Below, one piece after another: positions 1 to 9,748 of a DNA stretch of 29,902 nucleotides. Source of the stretch: an uncultured Ideonella sp. GTDB taxonomy: Bacteria > Pseudomonadota > Gammaproteobacteria > Burkholderiales > Burkholderiaceae. The stretch spans positions 1-29,902 of the forward strand of contig CAMLGG010000035.1 in NCBI GenBank assembly GCA_946479475.1, written 5' to 3'. The translations under genes and the position numbers were made by a program. The notes under the pieces were generated by a model. It was not told where the DNA came from. It was given only the letters and a program-made list of their open reading frames with translations, and did no database searches. Every line of letters starts with the position of its first letter. Position 1 is the first letter of the stretch.

Positions 1-677
1 TCGATCACCAGCGGCCCGCTGTCGTCGTAGCCGGCCAGGTGGATCTCGCCGACGATGCCGGCATCGATCGCGTCGATCCCGGCACAGGCCTCGGCCCCCG
101 GGTCGGCTGCACCGCGGTTCAGGCTGTTGACGACCAGGTTGTTGACGTCGAGCAGGAGGCCGCAGCCGCCGCGGCGGGCCAGCCGGTTGAAGAACTCCGG
201 CTCGGCCAGCGTATCGTCTTCCCAGGCCAGGTAGGCCGAGATGTTCTCGACCAGCATCGGTCGCTTCAACCGCTCCTGCACCTGCTGCACGTGCTCGACC
301 ATCAGGTCGAGCGAAGCTTCGGTGAAGGCGATGGGCAGCAGGTCGCTGCCGTGGACCGGCTCCGCCCGGCCGGGCAGGGCGACCCGTGCAAACGAAGCGT
401 GGTCCGACACCCGCACCGGCTGCACGCGATCGACCAGCGCAGCGAGCTGGTCCAGGTGCCACGGGTCCAGCCCGGTGGCCGAGCCGAGCGCCAGGCCGAC
501 CCCGTGCAGGCTCAGCTCGTAGTGCGCTCGCGCCTCGGACAGCAGGGCCAGGGCCGCCCCGCCCTCGCCGAAGAAGTTCTCGGAATGGACCTCGAGGAAC
601 CCGAGTGCCGGACGGCGCTCCAGCAGCTCGCGGTAGTGCGGCTGGCGCCAGCCGATGCCGGTGGTGGCGAGGTCCAT
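1..677 (-). CDS. bufB: BufB, MNIO (DUF692) bufferin-modifying enzyme, partial
   Basis: This is the N-terminal 225 codons of a DUF692 multinuclear non-heme iron oxygenase; the C-terminus lies beyond the left edge. Family-typical motifs are visible: [10 protein letters not shown] (His31, Glu33, Asn34), [11 protein letters not shown] (His58), VSDHASFAR near 90-98, VENISAYL near 143, [12 protein letters not shown] near 175 and [12 protein letters not shown] near 211. These His, Glu, Asp and Asn residues form the iron site in the family. Known role: MNIO enzymes convert cysteines of a precursor peptide to heterocycles, and in bufferin systems the substrate is the BufA peptide encoded just upstream. 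The start ATG at 677 lies 24 nt after the bufA stop, so the two are probably co-transcribed. No strong Shine-Dalgarno is visible, which suggests dependence on bufA translation. A BufC partner is expected beyond the edge. Confidence 0.93.
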   Translation of the reverse strand, partial: MDLATTGIGWRQPHYRELLERRPALGFLEVHSENFFGEGGAALALLSEARAHYELSLHGVGLALGSATGLDPWHLDQLAALVDRVQPVRVSDHASFARVALPGRAEPVHGSDLLPIAFTEASLDLMVEHVQQVQERLKRPMLVENISAYLAWEDDTLAEPEFFNRLARRGGCGLLLDVNNLVVNSLNRGAADPGAEACAGIDAIDAGIVGEIHLAGYDDSGPLVI

Positions 678-701
678 GGCGGTAGCGCTGCGGCGTCGCG
701 A

Positions 702-980
702 TTACTTCTTGGCCTTGGCCTTGGCCTCTTCGGCGGTCATGCCGTTCAGGCTCTTGCAGGTGCCCTTGGCGACGTACTTCCACTCGTTGGCGTCCATGTC
801 CGTCTTGGATTGGCCGGCGCAGGAGTGGCTGCCGCTCAGGTTGGCGCAATCGTTCTGGCCGGCCTTGACGATGCCGTAGCACTTCTCCTTGCCCTTCTCC
901 TGCGCGTGGGCGACGTTGGCAAGGCCGAGCGCGAGGACGCTGGCGAGGGCAGAGGCGACGATCTGGCGGGACTGGTTCAT
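702..980 (-). CDS. bufA: BufA1 (DUF2282) bufferin precursor peptide
   Basis: A 92-residue exported peptide. It has a Sec signal peptide (about residues 1-26, ending AHA) and a short mature region with four cysteines at 34, 45, 54 and 75. The pattern [13 protein letters not shown], then SHSCAG, then KGTC is the hallmark of DUF2282. The tail is Lys/Ala rich (EEAKAKAKK). In characterised bufferins the MNIO enzyme modifies cysteines so the periplasmic peptide binds copper or related metals and protects against metal stress. The chosen ATG at 980 has AAGGAG at 991-996 (10-nt spacing) and places the signal peptide at the very N-terminus; a longer in-frame extension exists upstream but adds no recognisable sequence. 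The adjacent bufB and the divergent ECF sigma factor support the assignment. The metal bound cannot be read from sequence. Confidence 0.92.
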   Translation of the reverse strand: MNQSRQIVASALASVLALGLANVAHAQEKGKEKCYGIVKAGQNDCANLSGSHSCAGQSKTDMDANEWKYVAKGTCKSLNGMTAEEAKAKAKK

Positions 981-1020
981 GACGTTGAAACTCCTTGGAA
1001 GGTTGATGATCGGGACAGGC

Positions 1021-1050
1021 ATGTGTCGTCGGCCCCGGGAGTTCCTTACA
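1021..1050 (-). promoter_or_regulatory. Candidate ECF-type promoter of bufA
   Basis: On the minus strand TGTAAGGAAC (1050-1041) resembles the GGAAC/GTAA-type -35 element of ECF sigma factors. It is followed after about 15 nt by a CGAC-type -10 candidate. A start of transcription near 1015-1022 would leave a leader of roughly 40 nt before the bufA ATG. The neighbouring sigma gene makes autoregulated ECF control plausible. The match is by eye only and is weak evidence on its own. Confidence 0.35.
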
Positions 1051-1096
1051 CTGCCGGCCAACGTGGCTAGGCACATCCGCTTGAGAGGCGCCCCCA

Positions 1097-1678
1097 ATGA
1101 GCGATTTTGCGCAGCAGGTCGAGGCCCTGCGGCCGCAGTTGTTGCGATACGCGCGCAGCCAGCTGCGCAACGACGCCTGGGCCGAGGATGCCGTTTCGGA
1201 CACGATGCTGGCGGCACTCGAGCGGCCCCAGTCCTTTGCCGGCGGCTCTGCGCTCAAGACCTGGCTGGTCGGCATCCTCAAGCACAAGCTGATCGACCAG
1301 CTGCGTCGCCAGTCCAAGGAGGCCACGGTGCTGGACCGTGAGGATGCCGAAGACCTCGACGCCCTGATGTTCGACGAGACCGGCCATTGGCGCGAGACCC
1401 CGGTGGACTGGGTGGATCAGCCCGAGGTGCTTTGCGGCCAGCGCCAGTTCCTGGCCGTGCTGGATGCCTGCGTCGAGAAGTTGCCGGCCACGCAGGGCCG
1501 CGTCTTCATGATGCGCGAGTGGCTGGAGCTGGAGACCGACGAGATCTGCAAGGAATTGGCCATCACCACGACCAACCTCTGGGTGCTGCTGCACCGCGCC
1601 CGGCTGCGTCTGCGCGATTGCCTGCAGGCGAGCTGGTTCGACAGGCATGGGGCGGGCAGCGCCGGGGGTATGGCATGA
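1097..1678 (+). CDS. ECF RNA polymerase sigma factor
   Basis: A 193-residue sigma-70 family ECF factor. Region 2 covers about residues 10-75, including [19 protein letters not shown] and the segment [21 protein letters not shown] that recognises the -10 element. Region 4 covers about residues 125-180 ([18 protein letters not shown], then a helix-turn-helix ending [11 protein letters not shown]) and contacts the -35. The ATG at 1097 has GAGAGG about 8 nt upstream. Its stop overlaps the start of the next gene by 4 nt (ATGA), as is common for a sigma/anti-sigma pair. It lies divergent to bufA-bufB. In other proteobacteria ECF factors beside bufferin operons respond to metal or sulfur stress and transcribe the operon; that role here is inferred from position. 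Confidence 0.93.
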   Translation: MSDFAQQVEALRPQLLRYARSQLRNDAWAEDAVSDTMLAALERPQSFAGGSALKTWLVGILKHKLIDQLRRQSKEATVLDREDAEDLDALMFDETGHWRETPVDWVDQPEVLCGQRQFLAVLDACVEKLPATQGRVFMMREWLELETDEICKELAITTTNLWVLLHRARLRLRDCLQASWFDRHGAGSAGGMA

Positions 1679-1884
1679 GCTGGAAGATCGACTGCAGGGA
1701 GGCGACGCACCTGGTGCTGCAGGGCGAGGACCAGCCTCTTTCCTGGGCGGATCGCCTGCGCCTGCGCATGCACCTGGCGATCTGCGTGGCTTGCCCGCGT
1801 TTCGTGCGCCAGGTGGCGTTGATGCGGCGGGCGATGGGCGGCTGGCGGGCCTACAAGGACGGCGGGGAGGATCCGCCGGGCTGA
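1675..1884 (+). CDS. Small zinc-finger anti-sigma factor
   Basis: A 69-residue protein with the zinc-binding anti-sigma arrangement: Cys7 near the N-terminus, then His33-x3-Cys37-x2-Cys40 (MHLAICVAC). There is no membrane segment, so it should act in the cytoplasm by binding the ECF sigma factor encoded immediately upstream. The start codon overlaps the sigma stop (ATGA, 1675-1678), implying translational coupling and balanced production. It is shorter than typical membrane-anchored anti-sigma factors and fits the soluble zf-HC2-like class that can sense thiol or metal stress through the Cys/His zinc site. The stress sensed is not shown by the sequence. Confidence 0.85.
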   Translation: MSWKIDCREATHLVLQGEDQPLSWADRLRLRMHLAICVACPRFVRQVALMRRAMGGWRAYKDGGEDPPG

Positions 1885-1976
1885 CCGGTGGTCACCGGCC
1901 GGGCCTCCGCCATCGTGGAGGCCAGCACCAGCACCACCACGGCGGCCGATGCAAGAACAAGACGGATAGGCTTCAA
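1851..1976 (-). CDS. Possible small exported peptide (doubtful)
   Basis: A 41-codon reading frame starting TTG at 1976. It has a signal-peptide-like N-terminus (MKPIRLVLASAAVVVLVLAS, then MAEARP) and a short Pro/Gly/Ser-rich tail. A GAGGGAG stretch about 5 nt upstream could act as a ribosome binding site. Its 3' end overlaps the anti-sigma gene in the opposite orientation. I do not recognise a family. The hydrophobic core and the well-placed purine-rich stretch are the only support, and a chance frame in GC-rich DNA is equally possible. Confidence 0.3.
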   Translation of the reverse strand: MKPIRLVLASAAVVVLVLASTMAEARPVTTGQPGGSSPPSL

Positions 1977-2125
1977 CGCAGCTCCCTCGCGAACCTTTCG
2001 ACGGAGCGCGAATTCTCCCGGGCCCCTGGCGCGGGAACCTCGCCCAGGCTCGCGTATCGGTCGCGCCAGCGTGACTTGTTGCGCCAATCGCCGCCCTCGC
2101 GGCGGGCCGCCAGTCTCGCGGCGCA

Positions 2126-2144
2126 GGGCATGGAGGCCATCCCC
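2126..2144 (-). terminator. Weak hairpin downstream of pcp
   Basis: GGGCATGG and CCATCCCC flank a 3-nt loop, giving a stem with one mismatch. It lies 18 nt past the pcp stop codon on the operon strand. There is no U-run, so it could only be a weak or Rho-assisted end of the 5-oxoproline operon. The rest of 1885-2161 shows nothing else convincing. Confidence 0.25.
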
Positions 2145-2161
2145 AGGGAGTTCAGGACCGG

Positions 2162-2814
2162 TCAGGACACCCGACCCTCCGCTTGATGGACATCCTCTCC
2201 TCGGTGCTCCACTGCGGTGTGCAAAGCCCGCCGAACGCCCTGCACCATCGTGCCCAACGGCATGGAGGCATGGCCCGGAGGATGCCGCGCGGCCTGCTCG
2301 GGCAGCAGCGGCAGGTGCATGAACCCGCCTCGCACTTCCGGCCGCTCCCGCAGCGCATGCATCAGGGCGTAGAAGACATGGTTGCAGACGAAGGTGCCGG
2401 CGGTCTGCGAGATGGACGCAGGCAGCCCGGCCTCGCGCAAGCCGGCGACCATGGCCTTGATGGGCAGGGTGGCGAAAAATGCGGCCGGGCCGCTCTCGAC
2501 CACCGGCACGTCCACCGGCTGCCGGCCGGCGTTGTCGGGGATGCGTGCGTCGTCGACGTTGATGGCCACACGCTCGATGGAGAAGTCGGAACGCCCGGCG
2601 GCCTGGCCCAGGGCCAGGACCCAGCGCGGCTGCAGTTCTTCGACCAGTTCGCGCAGCGCTTGGGCCGCGTCGCCGAAACAGCACGGAAGTTGCCGGGCGA
2701 CGACGATGGCCCCGCCGATTCGCTCGCCATCGAGAGCGCGGGCCACCTCCCAGCTGGGATTGATCGATTCGCCGCCGAAGGGCTCGAATCCGGTCAGCAG
2801 GAAGACGGGCCCGC

Positions 2815-2818
<4 letters not shown>
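2162..2818 (-). CDS. pcp: Pyroglutamyl peptidase I (pyrrolidone-carboxylate peptidase)
   Basis: A 218-residue cytoplasmic cysteine peptidase of family C15, which removes N-terminal 5-oxoproline from peptides. The conserved N-terminus ([17 protein letters not shown]) is present. So is the catalytic triad: Glu82 in [16 protein letters not shown], Cys145 in [12 protein letters not shown] and His168 in [11 protein letters not shown]. Length matches the family (about 210-220). The start is GTG at 2818, overlapping the stop of the oxoprolinase gene by 4 nt (GTGA), so the two are translationally coupled. In this operon it would release 5-oxoproline from peptides and pass it to the oxoprolinase. An unusual C-terminal tail after about residue 200 is rich in charged residues and shows no extra domain. 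Confidence 0.95.
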
Positions 2819-6459
<3,641 letters not shown>

Positions 6460-6492
6460 GAAAACGGTCCTGTCGAGGAAGGAGGAGGTTCT

Positions 6493-7782
6493 TCAGTTCT
6501 GGCGCAGGTCGCGGCCACGGGTCTCCGGCAGCACGATCGCGGCGATCACCACCAGGGCATAGGCGGTGCCGGCGCAGGCGCCGATGGCGCTGGCGAGCGA
6601 GAAATGCATCTTGTCGCTGAGCAGCCCGACCAGGGCGGGAAAGGTCGAGCCGATGCCTCGCCCGAAGTTGTAGCAGAAGCCCTGGCCCGAGCCGCGGATC
6701 TCGTTGGGGAAGAGCTCGGCCAGGAAGGCGCCCGCGCCGCTGAAGATGCCCGACATGAAGAAGCCGAGCGGGAAGCCGAGCACCAGCATGGTCGCGTCGG
6801 TGATCGGCAGCAGCGTGTAGGCCACCACCAGCGTGCCGGCGGCCAGGGCGAAGATCATGAAGGCGACGCGGCGGCCCAGCTTGTCCGAAAGCCACGCGCC
6901 GGTGAGGTAGCCGGTGAAGGCGCCGACGATGAACATCGCCTGGTAGCCGCCGCTGCCGAGCACGGTCAGGTGGCGCTCGGTCTTCAGGAAGGTCGGCAGC
7001 CAGACGCTGATCGCGTAATAGCCTCCCTGCATGCCGGTGAACATCAGGCTGGCGAGCACGGTGCGGCCGAGGATCTGCGGCTTGAAGATGTCGAGGAAGT
7101 GACCGCCGCGGCGGCCGGCCTTCACCTCGCGGCGCGTCTGGAGGTAGACCTCCGGGTCCTTGATCGAGCGGCGGATGAAGACCACGAGCACCGCCGGCAC
7201 CAGGCCGAGCATGAACATCACGCGCCACGAGGTCTCCGGCGGCAGCCAAGAGAACAGGGCCACCGAGACGAGCACAGCGGCGCCCCACCCTATCGCCCAG
7301 CTGCTCTGCACCAGCCCGACCGCCTTGCCGCGGTGCTCCGGCCGGATCGCCTCGGCGATCAGCACCGAGCCCACTGCCCATTCGCCACCGAAGCCGAGGC
7401 CCTGCAGCGCGCGGGCGAGCATCAGCTGCCCCGGCGTCTGCGCAAGGCCGCAGGCGAAGGTGAACAGGGCGAAGACGAGGATGGTCAGCTGCAGGATGCG
7501 CACGCGGCCGTAGCGGTCCGCCAGGATGCCGGCCAGCCAGCCGCCGATGGCCGAGGACACCAGCGTCGCGGTGCCGATCAGCCCGACCTCGGTCTTGCTG
7601 ATGCCCCACAGCGACAGCAGGATGGGCGTCACCAGCGGCAGCGTGTAGTAGTCGAAGGCGTCGACGGCATAGCCGCCGAAAGAGGCGGCCAGCGTGCGCT
7701 TTTCTCCGCGGTCGAGCTGGCCGAGCCAGTTCGCGGGCCTCTCGCCGGCGGTGGCCGCGGTGGTGGTGGCGGTGTGGGTCAT
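6493..7782 (-). CDS. MFS transporter, organic-acid:proton symporter type
   Basis: A 429-residue inner-membrane protein with about 12 hydrophobic segments. The signature GGYAVDAFDYYTLPLV in the first helix and ADRYGRVRILQ in the loop after helix 2 are typical of the metabolite/aromatic-acid:H+ symporter branches of the major facilitator superfamily. A second copy of the loop motif (SDKLGRRVAFM) begins the C-terminal half. ATG at 7782 has AGGAG 8 nt upstream. The gene sits between a D-glutamate cyclase family gene and the oxoprolinase, with gaps of 49 and 33 nt, so it is probably in the same operon. From context the likely substrate is 5-oxoproline or a related amino-acid derivative; the sequence itself does not fix the substrate. 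Confidence 0.9.
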   Translation of the reverse strand: MTHTATTTAATAGERPANWLGQLDRGEKRTLAASFGGYAVDAFDYYTLPLVTPILLSLWGISKTEVGLIGTATLVSSAIGGWLAGILADRYGRVRILQLTILVFALFTFACGLAQTPGQLMLARALQGLGFGGEWAVGSVLIAEAIRPEHRGKAVGLVQSSWAIGWGAAVLVSVALFSWLPPETSWRVMFMLGLVPAVLVVFIRRSIKDPEVYLQTRREVKAGRRGGHFLDIFKPQILGRTVLASLMFTGMQGGYYAISVWLPTFLKTERHLTVLGSGGYQAMFIVGAFTGYLTGAWLSDKLGRRVAFMIFALAAGTLVVAYTLLPITDATMLVLGFPLGFFMSGIFSGAGAFLAELFPNEIRGSGQGFCYNFGRGIGSTFPALVGLLSDKMHFSLASAIGACAGTAYALVVIAAIVLPETRGRDLRQN

Positions 7783-7831
7783 GTCTCGTCTCCTGGTTGC
7801 CCGTCTGTCGCGGGTCGTTTCGTCGGTGTCG

Positions 7832-8638
7832 TCAGTCCGCCAGCTGGTGGTTCAGCAGGTCGGTGATCAGCATCGCGCCGGGCGCGTGGGTGATGCAGAA
7901 CTCGGGTCGTGCCGCGGCCAGCGCCGCCTGGGGCGTCACGCCGCAGGCCCAGAACACCGGCACCTCGCCGGGCTCCACGACTACCGGGTCGCCGTAGTCG
8001 GGGCGGCCCAGGTCGGCGATCCCGAGCGCGGCCGGGTCGCCGATGTGCACGGGGGCGCCGTGGACGCGGGGATAGCGTGCGGTGATGCGGGCGGCGCGCT
8101 CCGCGTCCTTGGGCGTCAGCGGCCTCATCGAGACCACCATCGGCCCGGCGAAGCGGCCCGCCGGCACGGTCGGACGGTTGCTGCGGTACATCGCCACGTT
8201 GAGGCCCTGGGCCACGTGCCGCAGCGGCACGCCCTCGTCGAGCAAGGCCTGCTCGAAGGAGAACGAGCAGCCGATCACGAAGCTGACCAGGTCGTCGCGC
8301 CAAAGCGCGGCGATGTCGGTGGGCTCGGCCACCAGCTCGCCATGGCGCCAGACCCGGTAGCGCGGCACGTCGTGGCGGATATCTATGCCCTGGCCCAGCG
8401 AGGGCAGCGCGGGATTGCCTGGCTCCGAGACCGCCAGCAGCGGGCAGGCCTGCGGGTTGGCCTCGCAGTAGTCGCGGAACTCGCCCGCCCAGGCGGCCGG
8501 CAGGATGACCAGGTTGCCCTGCACGTGGCGGCCCGCCAGCCCGCTCGTGTGGCCGTCGATGCGGCCGGCGCGGATGGCCTCGCGCGCCGCCATCGCCTCG
8601 TGGGTCTCGTCCCGTCGTGCCGTGTTCGCCTGGCCCAT
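7832..8638 (-). CDS. D-glutamate cyclase family protein (DUF1445, YcsI-like)
   Basis: A 268-residue soluble protein of the DUF1445 / UPF0317 family, historically named putative hydro-lyase. Conserved blocks are present in order: [18 protein letters not shown] near residues 25-45, [15 protein letters not shown] near 120-135, [10 protein letters not shown] near 165-175, [15 protein letters not shown] near 188-202, [15 protein letters not shown] near 225-240 and [17 protein letters not shown] at the C-terminus. The mammalian relative DGLUCY interconverts D-glutamate and 5-oxo-D-proline; bacterial members are assigned by similarity. Its place with oxoprolinase and pyroglutamyl peptidase fits this chemistry. 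The ATG at 8638 follows GAGGTGG at a good spacing; an upstream in-frame ATG has no such site and would run into the LysR end. Confidence 0.88.
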   Translation of the reverse strand: MGQANTARRDETHEAMAAREAIRAGRIDGHTSGLAGRHVQGNLVILPAAWAGEFRDYCEANPQACPLLAVSEPGNPALPSLGQGIDIRHDVPRYRVWRHGELVAEPTDIAALWRDDLVSFVIGCSFSFEQALLDEGVPLRHVAQGLNVAMYRSNRPTVPAGRFAGPMVVSMRPLTPKDAERAARITARYPRVHGAPVHIGDPAALGIADLGRPDYGDPVVVEPGEVPVFWACGVTPQAALAAARPEFCITHAPGAMLITDLLNHQLAD

Positions 8639-8699
8639 CTGTCCACCTCGTGACTGGAGATGGGCGGATTGTGTTGGCCGCCCCGCCCCGGGCGCCAAC

Positions 8700-8711
8700 G
8701 AGAAATTTCTC
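8700..8711. promoter_or_regulatory. 12-bp perfect palindrome at the LysR/DUF1445 junction
   Basis: GAGAAATTTCTC is perfectly self-complementary, AT-rich in an otherwise GC-rich window, and sits in the 72-nt gap that leads into the catabolic genes, touching the last base of the lysR stop codon. It could be a binding site for the LysR regulator or another dimeric protein controlling an internal promoter. It lacks a U-run and is too short and AT-rich to be a good terminator. Confidence 0.35.
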
Positions 8712-9619
8712 TATGACTTCATCGATTTTCTTGATGATGCCGCCTGGACGGCCTTGAAGCCCAGCAGCGCGTCGACCACCGTGCGCGTCAGGGCCGAGCC
8801 GGGATCGTCCCGGTAGCTCAGGAAGATCGGCAACGGGGGCATCTCGACCTCGGCCGGCAACACGCGCAGCGCCTGCCGCTCGGCCAGGTGGCGCACCACG
8901 GCGACCGGCAGGGTCGCCACGCCCAGGCCGCCCTCGACCAGGCCCGCCATGGCCGAGACCGAGGAGATCGCGTGCACCCGCGGGCGCGAGTGGCCGGCCT
9001 GGCGCATCAGGTCGATCAGCGCCACGTGCGGTTGCGAGCCGCGCTGGAAGGTCAGCAGCTCCAGCGCAGCCAGATCGTCGAGCGTGTAGCGGCGCTTGCG
9101 GTGCAGCCCGGCATGGCCGACGAAGCACATCGGCATGGGCGGCAGCGCCTGCTGGCGCAGCCCTTCTCCGGAGGCCGGCAAGGCCGCCAGCGCCAGGTCC
9201 AGCCGGCCGCGCCGCATCTGCTCGACGAGCACAGGCGTGGTCTCGACCGTGAGCTCCAGCTCCAGGCCGGGCTGCGCAGCGCGCATCTCGCGAACCCAGT
9301 CGATCAGCCAGGAGTGCAGCACCGACTCGATCGCCCCGATGCGCAGGCTGAACGCGGACTCCGCGCTGCGTCCCATCTCGTCGCGGATCTCGCGCTGCAG
9401 GGAGAGCAGCCTCTCGGCCATGACGAGGAAGCGGCTGCCCGCCGCCGTCAGGCGGACCTGCTTGTCCCGCCGGTCCAGCAGCTGCACGCCCAGCTCGTCT
9501 TCCAGCGCCGCGATGCGGCTGGACATGGCCGACTGGGTGATGAACAGCTTCTCCGCGGCGCGCGAGACGCTCTTGAGGGTGGCCACCCAGTAGAAGGCCT
9601 CGACGAAACGCAGGTTCAT
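8711..9619 (-). CDS. LysR family transcriptional regulator
   Basis: A 302-residue LysR-type regulator. The winged helix-turn-helix occupies residues 1-60 (MNLRFVEAFYWVATLKSVSR, then AAEKLFITQSAMSSRIAALE). The effector-binding domain follows from about residue 90 (LRIGAIESVLHSWLIDWV) to 290. It lies upstream of and in the same direction as the 5-oxoproline genes, 72 nt before DUF1445, rather than divergent to them as most LysR genes are. It therefore either heads the operon or a second promoter sits in the gap. The likely role is control of the 5-oxoproline genes in response to 5-oxoproline or glutamate; the effector is inferred. The 129-nt gap to the divergent gspE-like gene should hold its own promoter. 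Confidence 0.93.
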   Translation of the reverse strand: MNLRFVEAFYWVATLKSVSRAAEKLFITQSAMSSRIAALEDELGVQLLDRRDKQVRLTAAGSRFLVMAERLLSLQREIRDEMGRSAESAFSLRIGAIESVLHSWLIDWVREMRAAQPGLELELTVETTPVLVEQMRRGRLDLALAALPASGEGLRQQALPPMPMCFVGHAGLHRKRRYTLDDLAALELLTFQRGSQPHVALIDLMRQAGHSRPRVHAISSVSAMAGLVEGGLGVATLPVAVVRHLAERQALRVLPAEVEMPPLPIFLSYRDDPGSALTRTVVDALLGFKAVQAASSRKSMKS

Positions 9620-9748
9620 GCATCGATTGTGTCGTCGCCGCGGGCCCTGAAATGGGCAGGACTTGGCGGTCTTTTCCACCCGCCGTGCCGCGGCCTCCCT
9701 GCCTAGCATCGATGCCGGGCCGTCCCTCGGCCGAACGAGCAACCGGCC

